Origin: Xenorhabdus indica
Lineage (GTDB): Bacteria > Pseudomonadota > Gammaproteobacteria > Enterobacterales > Enterobacteriaceae
Reading direction: 5' to 3'
Length of the DNA: 64,000 bases
NCBI RefSeq assembly: GCF_014467235.1
Contig: NZ_NKHP01000002.1
Span: 243,527 to 307,526, forward strand
Shown: positions 1 through 9,860 of the stretch, piece after piece
Numbering within the stretch: position 1 is the first letter of the stretch
Layout of the letters: each line of letters begins with the position of its first letter
The notes under the pieces: generated by a model
Databases searched by the model: none
Told to the model about the DNA's origin: nothing
The model's input: only the letters and a program-made list of their open reading frames with translations
Translations under genes and position numbers: made by a program

Positions 1-131
1 ATCATATCACCTTCATTTTCACGATTTTCATCGTCCAGTACCATTACACCATGGCCTGCACGCAAAGCAGCTATCGCACGTTCGACACGTTCAAATGGCG
101 TACCATAAGAAGAAAGTAGCGTCTGATTCAT
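1..131 (-). CDS. ribB: 3,4-dihydroxy-2-butanone 4-phosphate synthase (5' part only)
   Basis: Only the first 43 codons are in the window; the gene runs off the left edge. The enzyme converts ribulose 5-phosphate into the four-carbon precursor of riboflavin. The visible N-terminus opens [19 protein letters not shown] and continues through [15 protein letters not shown], the acidic metal- and substrate-binding stretch that is nearly invariant in RibB. The start ATG is at 131-129, preceded by an AGAGG-like ribosome binding site and a long leader that holds an FMN riboswitch. This is the same unlinked, riboswitch-controlled ribB arrangement as in E. coli. Identification is secure despite truncation by the window. 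Confidence 0.95.
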   Translation of the reverse strand, partial: MNQTLLSSYGTPFERVERAIAALRAGHGVMVLDDENRENEGDM

Positions 132-215
132 GGTAAAAAAACCTCTTTTAAAATGTATGGATTACCAGAATCAGGGCGATTTTGAGGAGTTGATATTGCT
201 TAAAAATACAGCAAT

Positions 216-255
216 AAAAACAACAGACGAGCGCAAGCGCCCGGTTGATACTGTT
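216..255 (-). terminator. Rho-independent terminator-like hairpin in the ribB leader
   Basis: On the minus strand, just after the FMN aptamer, AACAG (255-251) can pair with CTGTT (226-222). Inside it lies a GGCGC/GCGCT stem closed by TT, and five T residues follow (220-216). This is the expected expression platform: FMN binding would favour terminator formation before ribB is reached. Confidence 0.5.
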
Positions 256-491
256 ATTCTCTCCCATCCGGACTATCACCGTCGGCTCCAGAATCACACT
301 GGATCTGCTGACCTCTGTTTTATCCTCAGTTGTTATGATAATCAGTTACGAAAATTAGTTTCTGACAACCAATTTTTGACAACACGTTTCTATCAAAAAA
401 GGATAATGACAAACAGAGCGCTCGCGGGCTTCATGAAATCACCAAAAGTCATTTCACTTTACCGCCGGTAGGGACTTTCACCCTGCCCTGA
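256..491 (-). ncRNA. FMN riboswitch (RFN element) upstream of ribB
   Basis: Read on the minus strand, the conserved RFN blocks appear in order: AGGGCAGGGTGAAAGTCCC and CCGGCGGTA (about 490-461), AGCCCGCGAGCGC (about 430-418), GGTCAGCAGATCCAG (about 314-300), AGCCGACGGT (288-279) and AGTCCGGATGGGAGAGAAT (about 274-256). These blocks form the FMN-binding aptamer that represses riboflavin synthesis when FMN is plentiful. The element lies in the ribB leader, as in other enterobacteria. A 113-codon open frame on the opposite strand is an accident of this element. Confidence 0.95.
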
Positions 492-675
492 GATAAACAA
501 TTTGACTATAACGTTTATAATTCATCAGAGCAATCGACAAAAGCAAATATAAAACCGATCTCTCAATCAATTGTGCTTTTGTCATCAGGTATTAAAATAG
601 CAACAACACACTGTTTTGTTATTCATTTAACAGCCCTGTCATTTAAACAGCGCAGCCATTAAAAGGATGATCATC
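492..675. other. Intergenic region between divergent ribB and ubiK
   Basis: This 184-base stretch holds the promoters of the divergent ribB leader and ubiK. On the ribB side an AT-rich segment (TTATAAACGTTATAG on the minus strand, about 522-508) is a plausible -10 region. I see no coding sequence or strong terminator here. Confidence 0.4.
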
Positions 676-954
676 ATGCTCGATCCCAAAAAAATTGAAC
701 AAATTGCCCGCCAGATCCACAGTGCTATGCCGAAAGGCGTAAAAGAGTTCGGTGATGATGTAGAGAAGAAATTGCGTACTATATTGCAATCCCAACTGAG
801 TAAACTGGATCTCGTCAATCGTGAAGAGTTTGATATCCAGACTCAGGTATTACTGCGTACTCGTGAAAAATTGGTTAGTATGGAACAGCGCCTGAGTGAA
901 CTGGAAGCCCGTCTCGAAAGCCAACAACCAAGTGCTGAAAAGAAAGCGGAATAA
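676..954 (+). CDS. ubiK: Ubiquinone biosynthesis accessory factor UbiK (YqiC)
   Basis: This 92-residue protein matches the YqiC/UbiK (BMFP) family over its length, beginning [19 protein letters not shown] and containing the conserved [18 protein letters not shown] segment. UbiK helps aerobic ubiquinone biosynthesis by binding the UbiJ lipid-carrier protein of the Ubi complex; the C-terminal half is a predicted trimeric coiled coil. I place the start at 676 because AAAGGA lies about nine bases upstream and homologues start with M-(L/I)-DPKK; an in-frame ATG at 667 would put the ribosome site inside the gene. The last 12 residues are charged and variable. It is a single-gene unit divergent from ribB. 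Confidence 0.95.
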   Translation: MLDPKKIEQIARQIHSAMPKGVKEFGDDVEKKLRTILQSQLSKLDLVNREEFDIQTQVLLRTREKLVSMEQRLSELEARLESQQPSAEKKAE

Positions 955-963
955 CGGTATTGA

Positions 964-991
964 GGAGAATTGCTACAAGAGACAATTCTCC
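964..991. terminator. Inverted repeat, possible terminator between ubiK and hldE
   Basis: GGAGAATTG (964-972) and CAATTCTCC (983-991) form a perfect 9-bp stem with a 10-base loop between the convergent ubiK and hldE genes. There is no clean T tract, so termination is plausible but not certain. A second, longer-loop inverted repeat (AATGCCGTT 1005-1013 with AACGGCATT 1045-1053) follows. Confidence 0.45.
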
Positions 992-1068
992 TGCTTATTC
1001 AGGCAATGCCGTTTATGTCATAAATTAAATAACGAAAGGAACATAACGGCATTATGATGCGGGTAATC

Positions 1069-2493
1069 TTACTGATTTTTAATTATTTTGATGATGTTGG
1101 TCGTTGAGATCCCATCTTCAAAGTTTAATACCTTCACTTCTCCACCAGCAGCCCAGACTTCTTTGCTACCGGCAATCTCTTCTGGCTTATAATCCCCGCC
1201 TTTGACCAGAATATCAGGCAAAATTCCCGCAATTAAGCGCTGTGGTGTATCTTCTTCAAATGCCACGACCCAATCCACCGATTCCAGCGCAGACAATACG
1301 AGCATCCGTTGTTCCAGTGGATTCACTGGACGTGTTTTCCCTTTCAGGCGCTTGGTTGAAGCATCACTGTTCACTGCCACGATCAGACGATCGCCCAGTT
1401 TACGAGCATTGGACAAATAAGATACATGACCCGCATGAAGAATATCAAAACAACCATTAGTCATCACAATACGCTCACCGCGCTGACGCGCCTGTTCGAC
1501 GACTTCTTTCAGACGTGATTCATCCATCACACCAAAGCCCGTTTCTGCACGACCGCGTACTGCGTTTTCCAGCTCTACCTGAGACACAGTAGATGTTCCC
1601 AATTTTCCAACCACGACCCCGGCGGCTGCGTTAGCAAGATAACAGGCCTCCGCCAATGGCTTTCCTGCTGCGATTGCCGCTGCCAAAACACCAATCACTG
1701 TGTCACCAGCCCCCGTTACATCAAAAACTTCTTGTGCCTGCGTTGGTAAATGCAGCGGTGGCTGTCCCACACATAGCAGGCTCATGCCTCGTTCAGAGCG
1801 GGTGATCAACAGGGCTTTCAGCTCCAGATCCTGCACCAGTTGCGTGCCTTTCTGTACCAGCTCGTCATCATCTTTGCAATGACCAACCACAGCTTCAAAT
1901 TCTGACATATTTGGTGTCAATAATGTTGCACCACGGTAACGTTCAAAGTCGTTGCCTTTGGGGTCGATCAAAACAGGAACACCTGCTTCATTCGCCAATT
2001 TAATCATTGCCTGAACCTGATTCAACGCTCCCTTGGCATAATCTGAAAGCACCAGCGCTCCGATATTTGGCAAGGATTGCTGGATTTTTTCCAACATTGG
2101 CTGTGCGTCTACGTTCTGGAACCCTTCTTCAAAATCCAGACGGATCAGTTGCTGATTACGGGATAAAATACGTAGCTTCGTGATGGTTGGATGCGTTGCC
2201 ACAGGAACAAAATCACACTGAACTTTTACGCTGCTGAGTTTTTCGCTCAATGCCCGCGCAGCATCATCAATACCCGTCAATCCCACTAAATGTGAGTGGG
2301 CACCCAGTGACGCGATATTCATGGCGACGTTAGCCGCTCCTCCCGGACGCTCCTCAATGGTATCGACCTTAACGACAGGAACCGGAGCTTCCGGTGAAAT
2401 GCGGCTGGTTGGGCCGTACCAATAACGATCTAACATGACATCGCCAACAACCAAAACACCTGCGCGGTGAAAATCAGGGAGTGCTACGTTCAT
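1069..2493 (-). CDS. hldE: Bifunctional heptose 7-phosphate kinase / heptose 1-phosphate adenylyltransferase HldE
   Basis: HldE (RfaE) phosphorylates D-glycero-beta-D-manno-heptose 7-phosphate at O-1 and, after the phosphatase step, adenylylates the 1-phosphate, giving ADP-heptose for the LPS inner core. The N-terminal ribokinase-like domain (about 1-320) shows [15 protein letters not shown] and the catalytic [11 protein letters not shown]. The C-terminal nucleotidyltransferase domain (about 340-474) shows [16 protein letters not shown] with its HxGH site. The length of 474 residues matches the family. I use ATG 2493, which fits homologues; a TTG four codons upstream is the only longer in-frame option. 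It lies downstream of glnE in the same direction, as in E. coli. Confidence 0.96.
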   Translation of the reverse strand: MNVALPDFHRAGVLVVGDVMLDRYWYGPTSRISPEAPVPVVKVDTIEERPGGAANVAMNIASLGAHSHLVGLTGIDDAARALSEKLSSVKVQCDFVPVATHPTITKLRILSRNQQLIRLDFEEGFQNVDAQPMLEKIQQSLPNIGALVLSDYAKGALNQVQAMIKLANEAGVPVLIDPKGNDFERYRGATLLTPNMSEFEAVVGHCKDDDELVQKGTQLVQDLELKALLITRSERGMSLLCVGQPPLHLPTQAQEVFDVTGAGDTVIGVLAAAIAAGKPLAEACYLANAAAGVVVGKLGTSTVSQVELENAVRGRAETGFGVMDESRLKEVVEQARQRGERIVMTNGCFDILHAGHVSYLSNARKLGDRLIVAVNSDASTKRLKGKTRPVNPLEQRMLVLSALESVDWVVAFEEDTPQRLIAGILPDILVKGGDYKPEEIAGSKEVWAAGGEVKVLNFEDGISTTNIIKIIKNQ

Positions 2494-2589
2494 CCCATGC
2501 TCCAAATATCAAAATAAATTGTTGCGGATATTACCATAACCAACCTAAATACCAGCAAGAACCTCAGAAAAAGCCTATTCCTCTCTGGT

Positions 2590-5457
2590 TTATTCTGCCC
2601 GATTAGCACCAAGCCACTTCTGCCAGCTATTGTGTACCCGTGTTTTCTGCTGGCTGAAACGTTCAACAGAGACACGATTGGATAACGCCTGCAAAGTAAG
2701 ATGATGCAGTTCATTGCGCAAACTGATATAAGCCTGTGTTAATGCCACTGCTTCCTGTTTATCCATAATATTGTGTTCAGCCATGAGTTCAAAAATGCGA
2801 ACATTATCAGACCAGCGGGTCAATTTGGCATTTTCCTGTGCATAACGCAGTACCTGATATTGAGCGATAAATTCAATATCAGTGATCCCACCGGGATCGG
2901 CTTTAATATCAAACTGGTCATGTTGATGACTTCCCAAATGTCGGTACATTTTTTCGCGCATCTCACGTACCTGCTGACGCAGTAGATCAGGATCACGCGG
3001 CATACATAAGGTTTCCCGACGAATGCGTTCAAAATCCGCCCGCATTTTTTCATCGCCAAATACCATACGGGCCCGAATCAGTGCCTGATGTTCCCACGTC
3101 CACGCTTCGTTTTTCTGATAATCATCAAAAGCCTCAAGAGTACTGACCAACATCCCTGATTCACCGGACGGACGCAAACGGGCATCAACTTCATACAACA
3201 CACCCGACGCTGTTCGGGTACTGAACAAGTGAATAATGCGCTGAGCAAGACGCAAATAGAATTGACGGGCATCAATAGAACGAGCACCATCAGTCATTAC
3301 ACCCATCGGACAATCCAGTAAAAATACCAGATCCAAATCAGAACCATAACCCAGTTCCCAACCGCCCAATTTACCATAACCAATAATGGCAAAACCAAGC
3401 CCCTGACGCTGAGATAAATGCGTCGGTACACCATAACGTTTTACCATCTGATGCCAGGCCTGTTGGACTACCGCACCGATAATCGCTTCTGCCAGATAAG
3501 TCAGGTGATCACTGACTTTCATAATCGGCAGAGCTCCTGCTATATCTTCTGCGGCTATCCGTAATAATTGCGCCTGTTTGAATTGCCTCAACGCCTCCAG
3601 CAATTGTTCTTCATCATCTTCCGGGATGCGCAATAAATATTGATACAGTTCATCCCGATAAGCCTCCAGGGGCAAAGGCTCGTACAGCGAGGTAGGATCG
3701 AGTAATTCATCTAATAATAAAGGATGACGACTAAGCTGGCTGGCAATCATCGGAGAAGCGGCACACAGACGGATAACGTGGGTCATCACCTGTTCTGATT
3801 CCAGCATCAGCTCCAGATAAGTGGTTCGGCTGACAATACTGAGCAGCAAAGGAATAACCCGCTCCAACACAGTATTTGTATCTTCCCTTGCCCCCCTTTT
3901 CTTTGTCGCGATCTTTACCAAAAGGCGTGGCATCAAATGATCCAGCACATCACGCCCCCGTGGGCCAATGGTGCGTTTACTGATGTCGTGACGTAACAAT
4001 GCAACCATATCGAGCATTTTTTGGGCTTCAGACTCATTCAGATGAGGAACAAGCACCATCAGTTCATCCCTGTTCAGGCTTTCCTGCCATAAACTTTTAA
4101 ACGGTACATGTGCAGCTTCCTCATTATTTTCTTCCGCTTCATCTCCTATCAGGTGCTGAAAAATGTCCCGGACAGCAGACATTTTTTTTGCTGCTTCCAC
4201 GACTAATTCATTCCAGTCAGCAAATCCCATGCCCCAGGATAAACGGGCACGATCCAGTTCATTTTCCGGTAAAGTTTGTGTCTGTTGATCACGAATAGAT
4301 TGCAGCAGATTCTCCAACCGACGCAAAAACAGGTAACTTTCTTCCAGTTTCCTGACCTGCTCTGGCGTCAATAACGCCAATGTTTCGATGGATTTCAGTG
4401 TCAGTAATAATGAGCGGGATTGCAGGCTGGGTTCTCGACCTCCACGAATCAATTGAAATACCTGCGTGATAAATTCAATTTCCCGTATCCCTCCCGCCCC
4501 CAGTTTAATATTGTCTTTTAAACCCCGTCGGCGCACTTCCCGTTCAATCATGCCTTTCATATTGCGTAAAGATTGGATCACGCTGAAATCAATGTAACGA
4601 CGAAATATAAATGGCCTCAACATTTGACGTAGTTCATAACAATATGCCTGATCATCAGGCCCCAAAATCCGGGCCTTTATCAAAGCGTAACGCTCCCAGT
4701 CCCGTCCCTGTTCCTGATAATAATCCTCCAGCGCCGGAAAGCTGAACACCAATGGCCCACTGTCACCAAACGGACGTAATCGCATATCAACACGATAAAC
4801 AAAACCATCCACCGTCTGTTGATCCAATACCTTGATAAGTTTCTGACCCAATCGGGTAAAAAACTGGGAGTTATCCATCTCGCGGCGACCACCTTGTGTC
4901 ACCCCATTTTCTGGATACGCAAAAATCAGATCGATATCAGAGGAAAAATTAAGTTCTCCTCCTCCCAATTTCCCCATGCCAAGGATCAACAACGGCTGCG
5001 TTACACCCGCTTGATCAGTCGGTGTTCCCCAATCCTGACAACAATGCCGATACAACCAATCGCGGGCAGCGATAATCAAACTTTCAGCTAACACACTTAA
5101 CTGTTGCAGCGTTTGCTCTGTCGTGCTTATTTGCAGCGCTTGCAACCATGCGATTCTCACCAGCATCTTGTGACGAAAAAGACGCAGAGCCCGCATCAGT
5201 GAATTTTCATCACCAACCACTGACAAAGTCTGATTCAACCAATCTGCGTAGTGTTGCCACTCATCAGGCTGAGGGGGATTCTGACGCATTTCAACCAACC
5301 ATGCAGGATGTGACAGTATGTTTTCTGCGACAAAATCACTCAGTATCAATGCTGCCTGTTCATGAGGTGCAAAGACTTCTGTTGTTTCTGTCGCTTGCTG
5401 GAAATTCGCAATAACCTGTTGTAATCGTTGAGTTAAAATTGATGAAAGTGGCAACAT
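2590..5457 (-). CDS. glnE: Bifunctional glutamine synthetase adenylyltransferase / adenylyl-removing enzyme GlnE
   Basis: GlnE adds or removes AMP on glutamine synthetase according to PII state and glutamine, adjusting nitrogen assimilation. The 955-residue protein has both nucleotidyltransferase domains. The N-terminal adenylyl-removing domain has [18 protein letters not shown] near residue 165, and the C-terminal adenylylating domain has [19 protein letters not shown] near residue 695. Each carries the catalytic SDxDL acidic pair, and regulatory helices lie between and after them. The start (ATG 5457) lies 25 bases after ygiF and fits homologues. Order ygiF-glnE-hldE and spacing suggest cotranscription. 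No defect seen. Confidence 0.97.
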   Translation of the reverse strand: MLPLSSILTQRLQQVIANFQQATETTEVFAPHEQAALILSDFVAENILSHPAWLVEMRQNPPQPDEWQHYADWLNQTLSVVGDENSLMRALRLFRHKMLVRIAWLQALQISTTEQTLQQLSVLAESLIIAARDWLYRHCCQDWGTPTDQAGVTQPLLILGMGKLGGGELNFSSDIDLIFAYPENGVTQGGRREMDNSQFFTRLGQKLIKVLDQQTVDGFVYRVDMRLRPFGDSGPLVFSFPALEDYYQEQGRDWERYALIKARILGPDDQAYCYELRQMLRPFIFRRYIDFSVIQSLRNMKGMIEREVRRRGLKDNIKLGAGGIREIEFITQVFQLIRGGREPSLQSRSLLLTLKSIETLALLTPEQVRKLEESYLFLRRLENLLQSIRDQQTQTLPENELDRARLSWGMGFADWNELVVEAAKKMSAVRDIFQHLIGDEAEENNEEAAHVPFKSLWQESLNRDELMVLVPHLNESEAQKMLDMVALLRHDISKRTIGPRGRDVLDHLMPRLLVKIATKKRGAREDTNTVLERVIPLLLSIVSRTTYLELMLESEQVMTHVIRLCAASPMIASQLSRHPLLLDELLDPTSLYEPLPLEAYRDELYQYLLRIPEDDEEQLLEALRQFKQAQLLRIAAEDIAGALPIMKVSDHLTYLAEAIIGAVVQQAWHQMVKRYGVPTHLSQRQGLGFAIIGYGKLGGWELGYGSDLDLVFLLDCPMGVMTDGARSIDARQFYLRLAQRIIHLFSTRTASGVLYEVDARLRPSGESGMLVSTLEAFDDYQKNEAWTWEHQALIRARMVFGDEKMRADFERIRRETLCMPRDPDLLRQQVREMREKMYRHLGSHQHDQFDIKADPGGITDIEFIAQYQVLRYAQENAKLTRWSDNVRIFELMAEHNIMDKQEAVALTQAYISLRNELHHLTLQALSNRVSVERFSQQKTRVHNSWQKWLGANRAE

Positions 5458-5482
5458 AAGTCAGGTTTCCCTTTTTTAATTG

Positions 5483-6418
5483 TTATTGAGCCATCAACCA
5501 CTGAGTCAACGCCAATTTGCATTGCAACCATTTTGCGCTGTAACACAATACTTCTGCATCATCGGTAGAAAGCGCCTCTTTTAATTCAGATAATAAACCC
5601 AGTGCCGGAACCGTTGCTCCTTGCTTTTCAGTCAGAAGTTTTACCCATTCCAGAGTCTGTTCTAATCCTGTTTTTCCTGCGGCTATTCCTGCCAGCCACT
5701 CTTCTTCCTGCGCCTGCCACTGCTCCAGAATTCCGGCAAGAAGAACAGATAACGGTTGCTGCCATTCGAGTGTTTCAGTTGTTTTTCCTTCCTCCCACTT
5801 GGCAGGAGATTTATGACTGGCAAGAGCATATCCCCGCGCAGCTTTACTCTTGTTCGCCAACCGCAAGCCACCCTGTATTGCCAGTTCATCTGCTAATAAC
5901 AACACATCTGACACATTGCCTGTTTTCAACTCCAGTTCAAACTCACAAATTGGCGAGGTTCTCTCTCCAGCCCGGATTTCCCCCTGATCCAACACAACTT
6001 CAATTTCACTCTGGCCATAATTCACAACCCATTTTTCACGGCAAAAATTTGTACTGAACAACTCAGTCAATTGAGCCTGCAATCGGGTAAGGTCAGTATT
6101 CTCAGGCCAGATTTCAGCAGGAAAGCGAGCTAAATCCAGTTCTGGCTGCGGAAGAGGAACATTAAATTCCGGCCGCTGATGGAGACCTCCGATAACTCGC
6201 CCCGCTGTTTTGATAGTCATCTCATACTGTTCATCAAAACCACGGATACGTAATCCCATATCCCAACGGCGCAATTGATTATTCTGTGTTTCAAAGTAAA
6301 TATTAGTTAAATGTTGTGGTGACGTGTAATGATTAGGAAGCTGAAACAACTGGTGACGAATTGCCAATATCGTTTCGGGTTTTACAGACAGTTTCAACTC
6401 TACCTCTATAGAACGCAT
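5483..6418 (-). CDS. ygiF: Inorganic triphosphatase YgiF, CYTH domain with shortened CHAD domain
   Basis: YgiF hydrolyses tripolyphosphate with a CYTH tunnel fold. The CYTH domain (about 1-200) is complete: the EVELKL start supplies the ExExK metal/phosphate motif, and NIYFETQNNQLRRWDMGLR, MTIKTAGR, EFELELKTG and SKAARGYAL follow in order. The E. coli protein is about 433 residues with a full C-terminal CHAD helical domain, whereas this one has 311 and stops at LALTQWLMAQ, about half way into CHAD. Only 25 bases separate the stop from glnE, so the missing part is not simply frameshifted downstream. The phosphatase should still work; polyphosphate binding by CHAD is probably altered. Confidence 0.9.
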   Translation of the reverse strand: MRSIEVELKLSVKPETILAIRHQLFQLPNHYTSPQHLTNIYFETQNNQLRRWDMGLRIRGFDEQYEMTIKTAGRVIGGLHQRPEFNVPLPQPELDLARFPAEIWPENTDLTRLQAQLTELFSTNFCREKWVVNYGQSEIEVVLDQGEIRAGERTSPICEFELELKTGNVSDVLLLADELAIQGGLRLANKSKAARGYALASHKSPAKWEEGKTTETLEWQQPLSVLLAGILEQWQAQEEEWLAGIAAGKTGLEQTLEWVKLLTEKQGATVPALGLLSELKEALSTDDAEVLCYSAKWLQCKLALTQWLMAQ

Positions 6419-6505
6419 ATTTTTTCTCTCTCAATTAACACAGGGCGGATCATGTTTAATCCTAACCACCACTTTTTCAGGAACAGGAAAAATAAACCAC
6501 AACTG

Positions 6506-6565
6506 TGTGTTATCTCAACAATGATTGTGTTATTTCAACAATGGCTGTGTTATCTCAATAAGAAT
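6506..6565. repeat. Three tandem 20-bp repeats
   Basis: Units begin at 6506, 6526 and 6546 with the pattern TGTGTTATCTCAACAATGAT. The second and third differ at a few positions, and a fourth partial TGTGT follows. The array lies between divergent ygiF and ygiM, upstream of both. There are no spacers, so it is not CRISPR. It could be slippage-generated promoter-region repeats. Confidence 0.75.
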
Positions 6566-6746
6566 TGTGTGACATCGCCAAGTAATCGTATTACTCCGGC
6601 AAAAAAACGCTAACAATGCCTGTATTCGGTCAGTTAAATGAGGATTCATTCTGGTTTACTGATTGCACCCGCAAACTTTACTCTTTACTATCAGTTTGCA
6701 ACCCTATCAGTTTGTAACCCATACACCAAAAACAGTAGAAGACAGA

Positions 6747-7367
6747 ATGCAAAAATTACATCGATTACTTATTTTATTACTCGGTCTTACACTTCCATTA
6801 TCCGTGTATGCTGAGGAAAAACGTTACGTCTCTGATGAATTATCAGCTTACATTCGCAGCGGCCCCAGTAATCAACATCGCATTATGGGTTCATTAAATG
6901 CCGGTGCTGAGGTTATTCTGGTCAATCCAAAATCAGAGAATGGCTATTCACAAGTAAGGGATAACAAAGGGCGTACAAGCTGGATCTTAACCAGTGAGCT
7001 CAGCGCTATTCCTAGCCTGCGTGAACGCATTCCCGCCATGGAGCAGAAGATCAAAACTCTGACCGAACAATTGGCTAATATTGATAATAGCTGGAATCAA
7101 CGCACCGCAGAAATGCAGAACAAAGTGGCGGCCAGCGATAAAATCATCAATGATTTAAAAACAGAGAATGCAAAGCTCCAGAGCAAGTTGACTGTAGCGG
7201 AGAAAAAAGTCGAAATTGCCAACTTACAACTGGATGATAAGCAAAGAGCCATTATTTTGCAGTGGTTCATGTATGGGGGTGCAGTTGCAGGTATTGGCTT
7301 ATTGTTAGGTCTTGTACTGCCACATATCGTTCCACGTCGTAAACGCAAAGATCGTTGGATGAGCTGA
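6747..7367 (+). CDS. ygiM: SH3-domain inner-membrane protein YgiM (TIGR04211 family)
   Basis: The 206-residue protein has a signal peptide (MQKLHRLLILLLGLTLPLS, cleaved after VYA) and a periplasmic bacterial SH3 domain with YVSDELSAYIRSGPS and the WILTSELS end (about 25-90). A coiled-coil stretch rich in K, E, Q and N follows (about 95-165), then one C-terminal transmembrane helix and a basic tail (RRKRKDR). This matches E. coli YgiM in length and order. Its precise role is not established. I chose ATG 6747 because it gives a proper signal peptide; the frame is open upstream but that extension has no homology. The next gene, cca, starts 31 bases downstream, so the two are probably cotranscribed. 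Confidence 0.9.
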   Translation: MQKLHRLLILLLGLTLPLSVYAEEKRYVSDELSAYIRSGPSNQHRIMGSLNAGAEVILVNPKSENGYSQVRDNKGRTSWILTSELSAIPSLRERIPAMEQKIKTLTEQLANIDNSWNQRTAEMQNKVAASDKIINDLKTENAKLQSKLTVAEKKVEIANLQLDDKQRAIILQWFMYGGAVAGIGLLLGLVLPHIVPRRKRKDRWMS

Positions 7368-7397
7368 TTTAAAGGCGGTAAGTTTAAGGACACTAGA

Positions 7398-8552
7398 GTG
7401 AAAGTTTATTTGGTTGGTGGTGCCGTTCGTGATCAACTGCTGGATCTGCCGATTACAGAAAGAGACTGGGTTGTCGTTGGTGGCAGCCCGCAAGAGCTGT
7501 TATCTCAGGGATACCAACAGGTTGGAAAAGATTTTCCGGTTTTTCTGCATCCCAATACGCATGAAGAATATGCGCTGGCACGGACAGAGAGAAAATCCGG
7601 TCAGGGGTATACCGGCTTTACCTGTTACTCGGCTCCCGATGTTACTTTGGAAGAAGATCTGTTACGTCGGGATCTGACCATTAATGCCATTGCACAAACT
7701 CCTGAAGGCGAATTGATCGACCCTTATCACGGTACAGAAGATCTTAAATATCGTATCCTGCGTCATGTTTCGGAAGCGTTTTCAGAAGACCCACTACGTG
7801 TACTGCGTCTGGCACGTTTTGCTGCCCGATTTGCTCATTTAGGCTTTTCCATTGCGAAAGAAACGCAAACACTGATCTCTGCAATGACAGCGAGCGGTGA
7901 GTTATCATCGTTAACCCCTGAACGGGTTTGGCGGGAAACTGAAAAAGCACTCGCCTCACAATCTCCCCACGTTTATTTCCAGGTCTTACGTGATTGTGGT
8001 GCTCTGGCGCTTCTTTTCCCTGAAATCGATAATCTGTTTGGTGTGACTTCTATGACGAAGGATATGGGGATTCATTCTCTGAATATCCTGCAAATATCCA
8101 CTCAACTGAGCACTGATATCGATATCCGCTTCGCCTCACTTTGCACTCACACCGGAAACAAACAGATTAAGCAGATGTGCGAACGGTTACGCATACCTAA
8201 TTCAGCACGTGACCTTGCCGGTATCGTGGCGCAATATTATGACTGGGTACATACTGCTGAACAATTATCGGCAGAAAAATTGCTAATACTGTTCAATACC
8301 ATTGACGCGTGGCGAAAACCTCAACGTATCGAGCAATTAGCTGTCTGTAGCAAAGCCGATGCTTTTGCCTGTACAGGGCTAAAAACGTCTGTTTATCCAC
8401 CTGAAAAATATTTGCGGGAAGCCTTTGCGATTGCCAGTCAGGTTAATGTTCAACAGATCATTGCCCGTGGTTTTCAGGGGGCTGAAATCCGTACAGAGTT
8501 AGAGCGACAACGCCAACTCGCCATTACTAACTGGCAACAAAATCAGCATTAA
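7398..8552 (+). CDS. cca: CCA-adding tRNA nucleotidyltransferase with degenerate HD region
   Basis: This enzyme builds or repairs the 3' CCA of tRNAs. The catalytic head is intact: [24 protein letters not shown] with the DxD-type acidic site, [12 protein letters not shown] and [16 protein letters not shown] (about residues 1-165). E. coli Cca has 412 residues and a C-terminal HD phosphohydrolase domain. Here there are 384, the HD signature (CHDLGKG in E. coli) reads CTHTGNK, and the following segment containing HHGHG is gone. The distal [13 protein letters not shown] part is preserved. CCA addition should be intact while the 2',3'-phosphodiesterase/phosphatase side activity is probably lost. 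The start is GTG 7398 with AAGGA upstream. It converges on folB with a 4-base overlap. Confidence 0.95.
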   Translation: MKVYLVGGAVRDQLLDLPITERDWVVVGGSPQELLSQGYQQVGKDFPVFLHPNTHEEYALARTERKSGQGYTGFTCYSAPDVTLEEDLLRRDLTINAIAQTPEGELIDPYHGTEDLKYRILRHVSEAFSEDPLRVLRLARFAARFAHLGFSIAKETQTLISAMTASGELSSLTPERVWRETEKALASQSPHVYFQVLRDCGALALLFPEIDNLFGVTSMTKDMGIHSLNILQISTQLSTDIDIRFASLCTHTGNKQIKQMCERLRIPNSARDLAGIVAQYYDWVHTAEQLSAEKLLILFNTIDAWRKPQRIEQLAVCSKADAFACTGLKTSVYPPEKYLREAFAIASQVNVQQIIARGFQGAEIRTELERQRQLAITNWQQNQH

Positions 8553-8902
8553 TTCGCTCTGCGTTCAATCATGACACCCACACTTTTTGCTTGTGCTACT
8601 GCGCCTGGTTTACTGACTTTAATTCTGACCCACGGCGCCTTAAACTGCTCCAGCAAAATATCAGCCACTTCTTCTGCCACACGTTCAACTAAAGCAAATC
8701 GCTGATTTTCCACATGCCGGATCACTGTTTCACTGACTTTGGCATAGTCCAGACAGTACTCAACATCATCACTGGAAGCTGCACGTTTATTGTCCCAACC
8801 TATTTCGATATCAAACACCAGCTTTTGCTTAATTGTTTGTTCCCAATCATATACGCCAATGGTAGTAATGACGCTTAATTGTTCAATAAATACGATATCC
8901 AT
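8549..8902 (-). CDS. folB: Dihydroneopterin aldolase
   Basis: FolB cleaves dihydroneopterin to hydroxymethyl-dihydropterin and glycolaldehyde in folate synthesis. The 117-residue sequence aligns end to end with the E. coli enzyme: [21 protein letters not shown] at the start, [10 protein letters not shown] in the middle, and [16 protein letters not shown] with the catalytic region before [14 protein letters not shown] 8902 is used; the GTG one codon upstream is unnecessary. It is divergent from plsY, as in E. coli, and its stop codon overlaps the end of cca on the other strand. Confidence 0.95.
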   Translation of the reverse strand: MDIVFIEQLSVITTIGVYDWEQTIKQKLVFDIEIGWDNKRAASSDDVEYCLDYAKVSETVIRHVENQRFALVERVAEEVADILLEQFKAPWVRIKVSKPGAVAQAKSVGVMIERRAN

Positions 8903-9010
8903 CACGCCGTTTCTCCGTTTTTCGGTTCACCGGATACCACTTCCGGCTAAATGTGCGTATTATCCATTGTTATAGTAAAGAAAACGACCTTTATTCATTG
9001 GAGATATCTT

Positions 9011-9673
9011 ATGAGTGCTATCGCGCTTGGTATGATCATCTTCGCGTATCTGTGTGGCTCTATATCCAGCGCGATATTGATCTGTCGTCTGGCAGGATTA
9101 CCCGATCCCCGCCAGCATGGTTCCGGTAATCCGGGAGCAACAAATGTCCTGCGTATTGGCGGCAAAGCTGCCGCGCTGGCAGTACTGATCTGCGATGTAT
9201 TGAAAGGCATGATCCCTGTTTGGCTGGCATATAAACTCGATGTTCAACCTTTTTATTTAGGCATTATCGCCATCGCTGCCTGTTTAGGACATATTTACCC
9301 AATCTTTTTCCATTTCAAAGGAGGCAAAGGTGTCGCCACCGCATTCGGCTCTATTGCTGCCATTGGTTGGGATTTAATGGGATTGGTTGCCGGGACATGG
9401 GTACTGACCGTATTATTGAGCGGCTACTCCTCATTAGGTGCAATCATTGGTGCCCTCGTCGTGCCTTTCTACGTCTGGTGGTTCAAACCGGAATTCACCT
9501 TTCCTGTCGCAATGCTTTCATGTCTGATACTTATGCGACACCATGATAATATCCAACGTCTCTGGCGAGGTCAGGAAAGCCGCATCTGGCAAAAACTGAA
9601 AAAGAAACAGGAAATGACAGATAAAGAGAAACTCCAGGCAGCTAAAGAAAAAGAAGAACAACAAGATGAGTGA
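9011..9673 (+). CDS. plsY: Glycerol-3-phosphate acyltransferase PlsY (YgiH)
   Basis: PlsY transfers an acyl group from acyl phosphate to glycerol 3-phosphate, the first step of phospholipid synthesis in the inner membrane. The 220-residue protein has five predicted membrane helices and the three PlsY motifs: [23 protein letters not shown] and [13 protein letters not shown]. The start at 9011 has GGAG about ten bases upstream and matches E. coli MSAIA. The C-terminus has a charged K/E-rich tail of about 25 residues, longer than usual. A hairpin terminator follows directly. Confidence 0.95.
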   Translation: MSAIALGMIIFAYLCGSISSAILICRLAGLPDPRQHGSGNPGATNVLRIGGKAAALAVLICDVLKGMIPVWLAYKLDVQPFYLGIIAIAACLGHIYPIFFHFKGGKGVATAFGSIAAIGWDLMGLVAGTWVLTVLLSGYSSLGAIIGALVVPFYVWWFKPEFTFPVAMLSCLILMRHHDNIQRLWRGQESRIWQKLKKKQEMTDKEKLQAAKEKEEQQDE

Positions 9674-9679
9674 TACATA

Positions 9680-9705
9680 CAGCCCCAACAAGGGGCTGTT
9701 TCTAT
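9680..9705 (+). terminator. Terminator after plsY
   Basis: CAGCCCC (9680-9686), a five-base loop AACAA, then GGGGCTG (9692-9698) and a short TTTCTAT run form a GC-rich stem six bases after the plsY stop. Confidence 0.8.
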
Positions 9706-9860
9706 CCTGTTTCACGCCTTCCAGAGATAACAAACCCCAAGGGCCAACTTGTGTATATTTGGCTCAGAGAACACCCTCGAAGACCGAAAACGTTATATAT
9801 CTGCTAAACTTCAAACAACTAATAACATAAGTGACAACTATCACCTGTGAAGGGGGTTAT

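Noticed and set aside
130..471. A 113-codon open frame on the plus strand opposite the ribB leader
   Set aside because: It lies antisense to a fully conserved FMN riboswitch, whose base conservation explains the open frame. No ribosome site or family similarity.
1005..1053. Inverted repeat AATGCCGTT/AACGGCATT before the hldE end as a second terminator
   Set aside because: The loop is 31 bases and there is no T tract; it may be chance.
6506..6565. Possible CRISPR array
   Set aside because: The units are directly adjacent with no spacers, and no cas genes are present.
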